NCBI GenBank assembly: GCA_005503065.1 | Contig: SCOE01000008.1 | Span: 1-64,000, forward strand | Direction: 5' to 3' | Length of the DNA: 64,000 nt | DNA from: Comamonadaceae bacterium ALPHA2B | Lineage (GTDB): Bacteria; Pseudomonadota; Gammaproteobacteria; Burkholderiales; Burkholderiaceae_C | In this document: piece by piece, positions 8,761-19,148 of the stretch | Numbering within the stretch: position 1 is the first letter of the stretch | Layout: every line of letters begins with the position of its first letter | Notes under the pieces: model-generated | Told to the model about the DNA's origin: nothing | Database searches by the model: none | The model's input: the letters and a program-made list of their open reading frames with translations, nothing else | Made by a program: the position numbers and the translations under genes

Positions 8761-8808
8761 GCAGCGCCCGGATACACCCCCATTCACCCACTCTTCCTGG
8801 AGATCCAC

Positions 8809-9360
8809 ATGGCCCTCACCGCTGACCAACTGATCGCTGCCCACAAGGCCAATGTCGAAGCCCTCTTCGGCCTGACCACCAAGGCCTTCGAAGGCGTCGA
8901 GAAGATCGTCGAACTGAACGTGCAAGCCTCCAAGGCCGCCCTGAGCGAAGCGGCAGGCACCACGCAAGCGCTGCTGAGCGCCAAGGACGCCCAGGAACTG
9001 CTGACGCTGCAAGCCAGCCTGATGCAGCCGATCGCCGAGAAGACCGCTGCCTACAGCCGTCACCTGTACGAGATCGCCCAGGGCACCAGCGCCGAGTTCA
9101 CCAAGGCCTTCGAAGCCAAGGCATCCGAAGCCCAGCAAGCCTTCGTCGGCCTGGTCGACAGCGCCGCCAAGAACGCCCCCGCCGGCTCGGAAACCGCCGT
9201 CGCCATGATGAAGAGCGCCGTGGCTGCCGCCAACAACGCGTTCGAGTCGGTGCAGAAGGCCGTCAAGCAAGCCAGCGACGTCGCCGAAGCGAACTTCAAC
9301 GCCGTGTCGGCCCAGGCCGTGAACGCCGCCAAGACCGCCACCGCCAAGGCCAAGCGCTGA
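8809..9360 (+). CDS. phaP: Phasin (PHA granule-associated protein)
   Basis: A 183-residue, Ala-rich, all-helical protein without signal peptide or transmembrane segment. It begins [20 protein letters not shown] and contains the family pattern [19 protein letters not shown] near residues 26-45. The C-terminal part is an Ala/Lys helix ending TATAKAKR. Phasins coat polyhydroxyalkanoate granules and set their size and number. The gene has its own promoter with two operator-like repeats, a strong GGAG Shine-Dalgarno and a downstream hairpin terminator, so it is monocistronic. Confidence 0.93.
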   Translation: MALTADQLIAAHKANVEALFGLTTKAFEGVEKIVELNVQASKAALSEAAGTTQALLSAKDAQELLTLQASLMQPIAEKTAAYSRHLYEIAQGTSAEFTKAFEAKASEAQQAFVGLVDSAAKNAPAGSETAVAMMKSAVAAANNAFESVQKAVKQASDVAEANFNAVSAQAVNAAKTATAKAKR

Positions 9361-9456
9361 TCGTCCGCCGGGCCCGGTGCCCGGCCGCGGATCGATCCGG
9401 GTGCCCTCTCGCGCACCCCACAAGTTGTCTCCTTGGGTTCCTCTGGACCCAATTCA

Positions 9457-9486
9457 GGCCCCGTCATCGCGACGGGGCCTTTTTTT
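9457..9486 (+). terminator. Rho-independent terminator after the phasin gene
   Basis: Stem GGCCCCGTC/GACGGGGCC with a short ATCGC loop, followed by TTTTTTT. It lies about 100 bases after the phasin stop. Confidence 0.92.
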
Positions 9487-9544
9487 CGTCCGAACGGCCA
9501 CGCCTATCATTGGCGACTTCCCCATTCACAGAGAGACACGCAGC

Positions 9545-10303
9545 ATGCAGATCGCGGGCAAGGTTTTCATCGTCACCGGCGGCGCTTCGGGGCTGGGTGA
9601 GGGCACGGCCCGCATGCTGGCCGAACACGGCGGCAAGGTCTTGATCGCCGACATGCAGGCCGACAAGGGCGAGGCCATCGCCAAGGAGATCGGCGGCGTG
9701 TTCGTGAAGTGCGACGTGAGCCAGGAGGCCGACGGCCAGGCCGCCATCGCGGCGGCGCTGAAGCTGGGCAAGCTGGTCGGTCTGGTCAACTGCGCCGGTA
9801 TCGCACCCGCCGAGAAGACCGTGGGCAAGAACGGCCCGCACGCGCTGGCCGTGTTCAGCAAGACCGTGACGGTCAACCTGATCGGCAGCTTCAACATGAT
9901 CCGCCTGGCCGCCGACGCCATGGCGAAGAACGAGCCCGAGCCGACCGGCGAGCGAGGCGTACTCATCAGCACCGCCTCGGTCGCGGCCTACGACGGCCAG
10001 ATCGGCCAGGCCGCGTACAGTGCCAGCAAGGGCGGCGTGGTGGGCATGACGCTGCCGATCGCGCGCGACCTGGCGCGCAACGGCATCCGCAACATGACCA
10101 TCGCGCCCGGCATCTTCGGCACGCCGATGCTCTTCGGCATGCCGCAGGAGGTGCAGGACGCCTTGGCCGCCAGCGTGCCCTTCCCCTCGCGGCTGGGCAC
10201 GCCGCAGGACTACGCCAAACTGGCCAAGCACATCATCGAGAACGACATGCTCAACGGCGAGGTGATCCGCCTGGACGGCGCCATCCGCCTCGCGCCGCGC
10301 TGA
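9545..10303 (+). CDS. SDR 3-hydroxyacyl-CoA dehydrogenase (HSD17B10-like)
   Basis: A 252-residue short-chain dehydrogenase. Motifs are [10 protein letters not shown] near residue 12 (cofactor), [11 protein letters not shown] near 84, the catalytic Ser in [11 protein letters not shown] and the YSASKGG Tyr/Lys pair near 157. The closing [17 protein letters not shown] resembles type-2 3-hydroxyacyl-CoA dehydrogenases, which oxidise 3-hydroxyacyl-CoA with NAD+. An Asp after the second strand (IADMQ) agrees with NAD preference. It is separated from the phasin by a terminator. A link to PHA or fatty-acid metabolism is only contextual. Confidence 0.9.
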   Translation: MQIAGKVFIVTGGASGLGEGTARMLAEHGGKVLIADMQADKGEAIAKEIGGVFVKCDVSQEADGQAAIAAALKLGKLVGLVNCAGIAPAEKTVGKNGPHALAVFSKTVTVNLIGSFNMIRLAADAMAKNEPEPTGERGVLISTASVAAYDGQIGQAAYSASKGGVVGMTLPIARDLARNGIRNMTIAPGIFGTPMLFGMPQEVQDALAASVPFPSRLGTPQDYAKLAKHIIENDMLNGEVIRLDGAIRLAPR

Positions 10304-10318
10304 GCCCGGAAAGAGCCG

Positions 10319-10380
10319 TTTGCTACGATTTTGATAGCTGGAGTCGCCCGCCCCACGCGCGCTACAGGGCTTTTTTGCTC
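10319..10380 (+). repeat. Comamonadaceae-type repeat, copy c, overlapping the end of the BrkB gene
   Basis: Begins TTTGCTACGATTTTGATAGC and ends GCTACAGGGCTTTTTTGCTC. The last 19 bases lie inside the convergent gene at 10362-11279 and supply its stop codon and last five codons (SKKAL). Confidence 0.75.
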
Positions 10381-11279
10381 AGAAAGGTGCGGCGCTCCAG
10401 GCGCTCGTGCCGGGCGATGACCTGGGCGCCGAAGAGCACCAGCGTGGCCGCGATCTCCAGGCTCAGCAGCACCACGATGGCGGTGGTCAGCGAGCCATAG
10501 ACCACGTTGACCTGCGACAGGGTCGAGAAGTACCACACCAGCACGCGGCGCGTGAGCTCCCACAGCAGCGCCGCCGTCACGCCGCCGATCAGCGCATGCC
10601 GGAACGACAGGCGCCCGACCGGCATCACGAGGTAGAGCGACGTGAGCATGAAGATCTCGCCCGCCAGCCCCACCAGGTACAGCAGCACGCCCGACACCCC
10701 GCTGAGCGACCAGCTGCGCCCGAACAGGTCGACCTGCTCCTGCCCGATCAGCTGCAGCGCCCCCGACACCAGCGTCACCAGCAACAGCCCGAAGCACAGG
10801 CACAGGATGTAGAGGTAGGGCATCACCGCAGACACCAGCATGTGCCGCCCGTGCGTCGCCTTGCGGTGGTGGAAGATCACGGCCATCGCGCTCTCGAGCA
10901 CCGTGAAGGCCAGGGAGCTGAAGAAGATCATGGTCACCAGCAGCACCGGGCCCATGAGGTCGCGGTGGTCGAGGAAGTTGGCCAGCTCGTGGACCACGGC
11001 GCCCGACTGCCCCGGCAGCAGCCAGCCCAGGTAGCGGCCGATGGTGGACAGCAGCAGGTCCTGCGGCAGCACGTGCGACAGCACGATCACCGACAGGATC
11101 AGCAGCGGCACGATCGACAGCAGCGCGTAGTAGGCCACCGCGCCGGCCAGCAGCAGCCCCTGGTTGGCCCGGAATTCCTTGAGCGCCTGCCACATGAAGC
11201 CCGGCGGGTTGCGCCAGAGCGTGGCCCCGTCCGCGGCGGCGGGCGGGGGCGCGTCGGTGGGCAGCATGGGCTCGGGCAT
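10362..11279 (-). CDS. YihY/virulence factor BrkB family membrane protein
   Basis: A 305-residue inner-membrane protein with six predicted hydrophobic segments. It opens with a short cytoplasmic part (LWRNPPGFMWQALKEFRANQ) and the first helix GLLLAGAVAYYALLSIVPLL, the core BrkB pattern. LLWELTRRVLVWYFSTLSQV and VYGSLTTAIVVLLSLEIAA near the C-terminus are also typical. The family was once called ribonuclease BN, but its function is unresolved. The start MPEPMLPTD was preferred to an upstream ATG at 11429, which would overlap dnaG by 50 bases. The last codons come from repeat copy c. Confidence 0.9.
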   Translation of the reverse strand: MPEPMLPTDAPPPAAADGATLWRNPPGFMWQALKEFRANQGLLLAGAVAYYALLSIVPLLILSVIVLSHVLPQDLLLSTIGRYLGWLLPGQSGAVVHELANFLDHRDLMGPVLLVTMIFFSSLAFTVLESAMAVIFHHRKATHGRHMLVSAVMPYLYILCLCFGLLLVTLVSGALQLIGQEQVDLFGRSWSLSGVSGVLLYLVGLAGEIFMLTSLYLVMPVGRLSFRHALIGGVTAALLWELTRRVLVWYFSTLSQVNVVYGSLTTAIVVLLSLEIAATLVLFGAQVIARHERLERRTFLSKKAL

Positions 11280-11379
11280 GGTGTGGCGGCAGTATGCCGT
11301 CGGCCCAACGCACGGCGGCGTAGGAGAGGCTTGCGTATCATCGGCCGCTCCCCTCCCCGCCTGCCTTCTGCGCGCCGCC

Positions 11380-13296
11380 ATGGCGATCCCCCCCTCTTTC
11401 ATCCAGGAGCTCATCGCCCGCGCCGACATCGTCGAGATCGTCGGCCGCTACGTGCAGCTCAAGAAGGGCGGCGCCAACTTCATGGGGCTGTGCCCCTTCC
11501 ACGGCGAGAAGTCGCCCTCCTTCTCGGTCAGCCCGACCAAGCAGTTCTATCACTGCTTCGGCTGCGGGGCGCACGGCAACGCGATCGGCTTCCTCATGGA
11601 GCACGGCGGCATGGGCTTTCGCGAGGCGGTGCAGGACCTGGCCGGCCAGTACGGCCTGGAGGTGCCGGAAGACGACGCTTCGCCCGCCGAGCGCGAGCGC
11701 GCCGCGGCGCAGCGCCAGAAGCAGGCCACGCTGAGCGACGTGCTGGAGAAGGCGGGCGAGGCCTACCGCAAGCTGCTGCGCCAGTCGCCGCGCGCGATCG
11801 CGTACTTCAAGGGGCGCGGGGTGTCGGGCGAGGTCGCCAAGGCCTTCGGCCTGGGCTATGCGCCCGAGGGCTGGCGCACGCTGGCGAGCGTCTTTCCTGA
11901 TTACGCCGACCCTCTGCTCGCCGAAAGCGGGCTCGTCATCGTCGGAGAGGACGGCGAGGACAAGCGCTACGACCGCTTCCGCGACCGGGTGATGTTTCCG
12001 ATCCGCAACGTCAAGGGCGAATGCATCGGTTTCGGCGGCCGGGTGCTGGGCGACGAAAAGCCCAAGTACCTCAACTCGCCCGAGACGCCCGTCTTCAGCA
12101 AGGGGCGCGAGCTCTACGGCCTGTTCGAGGCCCGGGCCGCCCTGCGCGACAAGGGCTATGCCCTGGTCACCGAGGGCTACATGGACGTGGTGGCGCTGGC
12201 CCAGCTGGGCTTTGCCAACGCCGTGGCCACCCTGGGCACCGCCTGCACGCCGGAGCATGTGCAGAAGCTGTTCCGCTTCACCGACGCGGTGGTGTTCAGC
12301 TTCGACGGCGACGCCGCCGGCCGCCGCGCGGCGCGCAAGGCGCTGGACGCCGCCCTGCCCTTCGCCACCGACGTGCGCAGCGTCAAGTTCCTCTTCCTGC
12401 CGGCCGAGCACGACCCCGACAGCTTCATCCGCGAGCACGGCACCGAGGCCTTCGCGCGCTTCGTGGCCGAGGCGACGCCGCTGTCGCGCTTCATGGTCGA
12501 GGCCGCACGGGAGGGTTGCGACCTGGGCACCGCCGAGGGCCGGGCGCACATGGCGGCCAACGCGCGGCCGCTGTGGGGCGCGCTGCCTGAAGGCGCGCTC
12601 AAACGCCAGATGCTGGGCGAACTGGCCGAACTAATCCAGCTGGACAGCCGCGAGCTGGGCGGCCTTTGGGCCGCCGCGCCGGCACCGCGCGCCGCAGCCC
12701 AGAGGGAAGAGCGCTATCAAAACGAGAGCTGGTCGCGCCCGGACGACGGGCCTTTCGAGCCTTTTTCGCCTCAGGAAGGTCGCCGCGGCGGCCGTTCGTC
12801 GCGGCGCGGGCCGCCGCCGGCGCGCGGCCGGGCCCAGCCGCTGTCGCGCGCCGACGTGGCGGTGCGGCTGCTGCTGTCGCAGCCGGCCGAGTGGGACGCC
12901 CTGTCGCACGAGTTGCACACGCTGCTGTGCGAACTGCCCGGCGAGCACGGCGAGTTCTTCACCTGGTTCGACAGCCAGGTGCACGAGCACGGCATCCAGC
13001 CCTGGGCGGCCTTGCGCGAAGGGCTGCGTGGCCTCAACTTCGAAGCCTTGGTCGACCGGCTGATGGCGCCATCGGCCGCCGCCGGTCCCGAGGGGGACGC
13101 AGCGGCGACCGCCGAGGTGGCGGCGGAATTGCGCAACGTGCTGGATTTCATGCTGGACGAGCACCTGAAGGCGCAGCAGACCGCCGTGCTCGCCACCGTG
13201 GGCAGCGACCCGCAGGCCCTGGAGCGCTACAAGGCGCTGGAGCGGCGCCGGCTCGAGCTGCGCCAGCGCCTGGCGCGCAGCCGCTACACCGGCTGA
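11380..13296 (+). CDS. dnaG: DNA primase
   Basis: A 638-residue primase. The N-terminal zinc motif has C38, H41, C59 and C62 (CPFHGEKSPSF, CFGCG). The catalytic core has EGYMDVVAL near residue 264 and FDGDAAGRRAA near 307, the acidic TOPRIM residues. The C-terminal helicase-binding domain covers about residues 490-638. The linker between core and C-terminal domain, residues 444-466, is encoded by an in-frame copy of the genome's short intergenic repeat (copy d). The gene is upstream of rpoD, as in the classical macromolecular-synthesis cluster, but rpsU is absent here. Confidence 0.97.
   Translation: MAIPPSFIQELIARADIVEIVGRYVQLKKGGANFMGLCPFHGEKSPSFSVSPTKQFYHCFGCGAHGNAIGFLMEHGGMGFREAVQDLAGQYGLEVPEDDASPAERERAAAQRQKQATLSDVLEKAGEAYRKLLRQSPRAIAYFKGRGVSGEVAKAFGLGYAPEGWRTLASVFPDYADPLLAESGLVIVGEDGEDKRYDRFRDRVMFPIRNVKGECIGFGGRVLGDEKPKYLNSPETPVFSKGRELYGLFEARAALRDKGYALVTEGYMDVVALAQLGFANAVATLGTACTPEHVQKLFRFTDAVVFSFDGDAAGRRAARKALDAALPFATDVRSVKFLFLPAEHDPDSFIREHGTEAFARFVAEATPLSRFMVEAAREGCDLGTAEGRAHMAANARPLWGALPEGALKRQMLGELAELIQLDSRELGGLWAAAPAPRAAAQREERYQNESWSRPDDGPFEPFSPQEGRRGGRSSRRGPPPARGRAQPLSRADVAVRLLLSQPAEWDALSHELHTLLCELPGEHGEFFTWFDSQVHEHGIQPWAALREGLRGLNFEALVDRLMAPSAAAGPEGDAAATAEVAAELRNVLDFMLDEHLKAQQTAVLATVGSDPQALERYKALERRRLELRQRLARSRYTG
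12711..12778 (+). repeat. Intragenic copy d of the Comamonadaceae-type repeat, inside dnaG
   Basis: GCGCTATCAAAACGAGAGCT, then GGTCGCGCCCGGACGACGGG and GAGCCTTTTTCGCCTCAGG. The order of blocks and the T-rich tail match copies c and f. It is read in frame within dnaG and encodes ERYQNESWSRPDDGPFEPF in the inter-domain linker. Confidence 0.65.
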
Positions 13297-13650
13297 TGGA
13301 GGCGCCGTGGCGCCAAAGCGCTTGAAAAAGCGGCATCGCGGTATAATGTAAGGCTTCGCATCACGCGAATCAGGCAAGAGCGACAGCGGCACCTCCGGGC
13401 CGGCCCGGCATCCAAGAACGGATGCAGCATCCCACCAGCAGGATCAGGGCCCCTTCCGTCCCCGGGCGGAAGGACCACCGCAAGGACCGCACACCAAATG
13501 TTCGCCCGCACATCTTGCCGCGGAAGACGCCTTGCGGCTTGTTGCCCGCCAGGAGCCTTCCGGCTATCGATTTCCGTCTGCCCCGCGCCGGGCTTTCGCC
13601 ATCGGCGCCTGTGTTTCCGCTCGTCCGTCGTTCTTGTTTCATGAGGTCTT
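13297..13650 (+). promoter_or_regulatory. dnaG-rpoD intergenic region with rpoD promoter and long leader
   Basis: This 354-base gap contains a perfect -10 TATAAT at 13342-13347. A TTGAAA lies only 14 bases upstream (13322-13327), so the -35 is poor or non-canonical. If transcription begins near 13354, the rpoD leader is about 300 bases. It holds several G/C-rich potential stems (for example GGGCCCCTTCCGTCCCCGGG near 13446) but no riboswitch or leader peptide I recognise. No convincing gene lies here. A small plus-strand frame at 13422-13664 has no coding features. Confidence 0.5.
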
Positions 13651-16029
<2,379 letters not shown>

Positions 16030-16036
16030 GAAAACA

Positions 16037-16161
16037 CGGACAACCGGACGCAGGGGACGCAGGGATTTCGCAGAAGACGCAGAAGAACAGCCAAGAAGTT
16101 TTCTTGGATTGTTCTTTGCGTCTTCTGCGGATCCTTTGCGTCCTCCGCGTCCGGTTGTCCG
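16037..16161. repeat. 125-bp imperfect inverted repeat (MITE-like hairpin) after rpoD
   Basis: Two arms of about 61 bases pair almost completely around a centre near 16099. The left arm starts CGGACAACCGGACGCAGG and the right arm ends CCTCCGCGTCCGGTTGTCCG. The arms carry the tandem word GACGCA(G). It fills the whole gap between the rpoD stop and the Bcr/CflA start, ending 13 bases before the ATG. There is no T-run, no open frame and no evident target duplication. Confidence 0.8.
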
Positions 16162-16174
16162 CTTTCAAACCTCA

Positions 16175-17407
16175 ATGAATCCCGACGCCGCCAAACTCTG
16201 GCAGAGCCCCCGCTGGGCCCTGGCCGCCCTGCTCGCCGTGCTGGGCATGCTCGGCCCCTTCTCGATCGACACCTACATCCCGGCCTTCTCGGGCATCCAG
16301 GCATCGATCGGTGCCACGCCGGTGGAGATGCAGCAGACGCTGTCGGCCTACCTGTTCGGCTTCGCCTTCATGAACCTGTTCCACGGCGCGCTGTCGGACA
16401 GCTTCGGCCGCCGGCCGGTCGTGCTGATCGGCATCGCCGTGTTCACGCTCGCCTCGCTGGGCTGCGCGCTGTCGCAGACCATCGGGCAGCTGGTCTTCTT
16501 CCGCGCGCTGCAGGGGCTTTCGACCGGTGCGGGCATCGTGGTGTCTCGCGCCGTCATCCGCGACATGTTCCCGCCGGCCGAGGCGCAGAAGGTGATGAGC
16601 CAGGTGACGATCTACTTCGGCATCGCACCGGCCATCGCGCCCATCGTCGGCGGCTTCCTGTTCGTGCACCTCGGCTGGCACAGCATCTTCTGGTTCCTGG
16701 TGGGCGTGGGCGTGGTGCTCTTCGTGGCCAACTTCAAGCTGCTGCCCGAGACGCTGCACGCGAGCGAGCGCCAACCCTTTCGCGCACGTGACCTGATGCG
16801 CGGCTACTGGCAGCTGTGCTCCGACCCGCGCTTCCTGCTGCTCGCGCTGGCCAGCGGCGTGCCTTTCAACGGCATGTTCCTGTACGTGCTGTCCGCCCCG
16901 GCCTTCCTGGGCGACCACCTCAAGCTCGCGCCGACACAGTTCTTCTGGTTCTTCCTGCTCACCATCGCCGGCATCATGGGCGGCGCGTGGTTCAGCGGGC
17001 GCAAGGCCGGCAAGGTGGCGCCCAAGCGGCAGATCCGCGACGGCTTCTTCATCATGCTGCTGACCTCGCTGGTCAACGTGGCGGCCAACGCCCTGTTCGA
17101 GCCGCACCCGCTGTGGGCGCTGTGGCCCATCGCGGTGTTCGCCTTCGGCTGGGCACTGATGGTGCCGGTGGTCACGCTGCTGGTGCTCGACCTGCACCCC
17201 GCGCGACGCGGCATGGCCTCGTCGCTCCAGGCGGTCATCGGCTCGACGGCCAACGGCATCGTGGCCGGCGCCATTGCGCCGCTGGTGATGCACTCGCCAC
17301 TGGCCCTGGCGCTGACCTCGCTGCTGATGATGGGCGTCGGCCTGGTCGCCTGGGCGTGGCTGCACCGGCGCTGGCCCGAGATCGGGCGCGCCGCCGAAGT
17401 GGCCTGA
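16175..17407 (+). CDS. Bcr/CflA family multidrug MFS exporter
   Basis: A 410-residue protein with 12 hydrophobic segments. It starts MNPDAAKLWQSPRWALAALL and includes GPFSIDTYIPAFSGIQASIG, the N-terminal signature of the Bcr/CflA group (DHA1 drug:H+ antiporters). The motif HGALSDSFGRRPVVLIGI (loop 2-3) is the MFS signature. Members export drugs such as bicyclomycin, chloramphenicol or cysteine. The start was placed at 16175, because the upstream ATG at 16109 lies inside the inverted repeat. No clear Shine-Dalgarno precedes the start. Confidence 0.9.
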   Translation: MNPDAAKLWQSPRWALAALLAVLGMLGPFSIDTYIPAFSGIQASIGATPVEMQQTLSAYLFGFAFMNLFHGALSDSFGRRPVVLIGIAVFTLASLGCALSQTIGQLVFFRALQGLSTGAGIVVSRAVIRDMFPPAEAQKVMSQVTIYFGIAPAIAPIVGGFLFVHLGWHSIFWFLVGVGVVLFVANFKLLPETLHASERQPFRARDLMRGYWQLCSDPRFLLLALASGVPFNGMFLYVLSAPAFLGDHLKLAPTQFFWFFLLTIAGIMGGAWFSGRKAGKVAPKRQIRDGFFIMLLTSLVNVAANALFEPHPLWALWPIAVFAFGWALMVPVVTLLVLDLHPARRGMASSLQAVIGSTANGIVAGAIAPLVMHSPLALALTSLLMMGVGLVAWAWLHRRWPEIGRAAEVA

Positions 17408-17504
17408 GCCGCGCGGCAGGGCACGTCAAGCGCCCGGCCGGGCGGGCCTGCACGCCGCAGGGCCATGCGGCGCGACGCCCGCGCAGGCCTCGTTTCATGC
17501 ATTA

Positions 17505-17560
17505 AATTGCCCTGCAGCGCCCGTCCAGCCTGCGCAACCAGCTATCTTTTTCATAGCAAA
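17505..17560 (-). repeat. Comamonadaceae-type intergenic repeat, copy e
   Basis: Minus-strand reading TTTGCTATGAAAAAGATAGC, then TGGTTGCGCAGGCTGGACGG and GCGCTGCAGGGCAATTT. It shares the block order of copies a and b. It lies in the 234-base gap upstream of sugE. Confidence 0.75.
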
Positions 17561-17641
17561 CCGCGCCTGGACGATCCCGCAGCGCTGCACACATCCCAAT
17601 GACACCCGGGGGGCGGTCCCCAAACTGACAGGAGACTGCCC

Positions 17642-17965
17642 ATGGCGTGGACCGTCCTTTTCATCGCCGGCCTGCTCGAGACCGGCTGGGCCATCGGCCT
17701 GAAGTACACCGAAGGCTTCACGCGGCTGTGGCCCTCGGTGGGCACCGTGCTCGCGATGGTGCTGAGCGTCGTGCTGCTGGGCTGGGCCATGAAGAGCCTG
17801 CCCGTCGGCACCGCCTATGCGGTGTGGACGGGCATCGGCGCGGTGGGCACGGTGGTGCTGGGCATCGTGCTCTTCCACGAGCCGGCCACTGCCGCACGCC
17901 TGGGCTGCGTGGCGCTGATCGTGGCGGGAATCCTCGGGCTGAAGCTCACCAGCAGCGCCGGCTGA
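17642..17965 (+). CDS. sugE: SMR family transporter SugE/Gdx (guanidinium/quaternary ammonium exporter)
   Basis: A 107-residue protein of four transmembrane helices. It starts [20 protein letters not shown] with the essential Glu at position 13 in helix 1. [20 protein letters not shown] and [11 protein letters not shown] are typical of the SugE branch, which in several bacteria exports guanidinium in exchange for protons as an antiparallel dimer. A strong Shine-Dalgarno (CAGGAGA) precedes the ATG. No guanidine riboswitch was recognised in the leader. Confidence 0.92.
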   Translation: MAWTVLFIAGLLETGWAIGLKYTEGFTRLWPSVGTVLAMVLSVVLLGWAMKSLPVGTAYAVWTGIGAVGTVVLGIVLFHEPATAARLGCVALIVAGILGLKLTSSAG

Positions 17966-18008
17966 AAAGCCCAGGCCAGGGGCTCACGCCCCCACACGGC
18001 GCACCTGC

Positions 18009-18959
18009 TCAACGGCGCCGGCCCGGATCGCCTCCCGTGACCGCCGGCATCGGGATCGCGTCGGGGTCGGCCGCCGGCCGGGGCGCAGGTGCCGAGGCGG
18101 GCGATGGCGCCGGCGTCGGCCCCGGCGCAGTCTGGTAGCGCGGGCCCGGACCCGCCACGATCGGCGGCCCGGCGTCGGAGTAATTGGGTGCGGACGTGTT
18201 CGCGGGTTCGCGACCGAGCGGGGGCCAGACGTTGCCGTCGCTCTCGCCGGCCGCGGTAGAGGGACGGCCCGGCGTTGTCATGCCTTCGCCCGCCGGCGCA
18301 CGGCGCGGCGCTTCGGGCGCAGCCATGCGACGCGGGGCCGGTGCTTCAGTCCGCGGCGCGGCCGGCGCCGCCGTCGCCAACCTGCTCGCTGGCGGGGCTG
18401 GCGGCGCCGATGCAGGCCTCGGCGCCGGAGCGGGCCTTGGGGTGGGTGCAGGCTTCGGCGGTGGCACGGGAGACTCGGCCTGCACGGCGGGCGGTGGGGC
18501 CGGCGTCTGCGCCACGGGTGCTGGCGCTGGGGTCGGCGCAGGTGGCCGCTGGGCGTTCGGAGCAGGCGCAGCAGGCGCCGCCTCTGCCGCGACGGGCACG
18601 GGCGTCTGCGTCGGCCCGTGCTCGGTGCTCCACCAGTACGCGCCGGCGGCTGCCAGCACGCCGAAGAAGCTCAGCGCTGCGACGATCCAGCCGGTGCGGG
18701 CTTCGCTGCCCTCCCCCCGCTCGCGCCGCTCATGGCTTGCGCGCCGATCGGGCGTATCGCGCGTTGCCCGGTGCAGCGGCAGCGCGTCGGAATCGACCCG
18801 CAGGTCGTCCAGCGGCAACACGGGCGCCACGCGACCTGTGCCGAGCGCACCGAAGGAGGTGCCGGCCGTCGGCTCGGCACCCAGGCGGGCCGAACAGTGC
18901 GAACAGATGAGGGCGCCATCGCGGTTGCGGTGGCCGCATTGGGGACAGGTGGTCGCCAT
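18009..18959 (-). CDS. Zinc-ribbon, single-pass membrane protein with long Pro/Ala tail
   Basis: A 316-residue protein in three parts. The N-terminal zinc ribbon has C5, C8, C19 and C22 (TCPQCGH...ICSHC), followed by a cytoplasmic linker rich in Arg and Asp. One transmembrane helix covers about 89-110 (GWIVAALSFFGVLAAAGAYW). About 190 residues of Pro/Ala-rich low-complexity sequence make a probable extended periplasmic arm. No enzyme domain is seen. Such architecture suggests a scaffold or cell-wall-spanning protein, but that is inference. The gene stands alone, convergent with sugE. Confidence 0.75.
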   Translation of the reverse strand: MATTCPQCGHRNRDGALICSHCSARLGAEPTAGTSFGALGTGRVAPVLPLDDLRVDSDALPLHRATRDTPDRRASHERRERGEGSEARTGWIVAALSFFGVLAAAGAYWWSTEHGPTQTPVPVAAEAAPAAPAPNAQRPPAPTPAPAPVAQTPAPPPAVQAESPVPPPKPAPTPRPAPAPRPASAPPAPPASRLATAAPAAPRTEAPAPRRMAAPEAPRRAPAGEGMTTPGRPSTAAGESDGNVWPPLGREPANTSAPNYSDAGPPIVAGPGPRYQTAPGPTPAPSPASAPAPRPAADPDAIPMPAVTGGDPGRRR

Positions 18960-19148
18960 AGACCTCGGGGTTGAAAAACAGCCCCCGACTGTGCACCAAC
19001 CGTGCCCGCGGGCTGTCGGCGCGCGGCTTCTTTACACGGCGGCCCCGAGTTCGGCGCCCTCACTCCGGCGCCGCAAGCGCGCGGGCCGGGCCGTGGAACC
19101 GGCCGCCTGAGCTTCAGGCGACCGTGACGCCGCGCAAGCGCGCCGACA

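Noticed and set aside
13322-13347. TTGAAA plus TATAAT as a standard -35/-10 pair for rpoD
   Set aside because: The spacing is only 14 bases, too short for a normal sigma-70 promoter. I kept the -10 but not the pair.
16030-16174. tRNA gene or integration site downstream of rpoD
   Set aside because: The strong pairing is a single long hairpin and not a cloverleaf; there is no T-loop GTTCRA word and no CCA-type end.
17408-17641. Guanidine riboswitch upstream of sugE
   Set aside because: I looked for ykkC-type, mini-ykkC ACGR-loop pairs and class III pseudoknot features. Only a single unpaired GGACGA was seen, without the paired hairpins. The gap instead contains repeat copy e.
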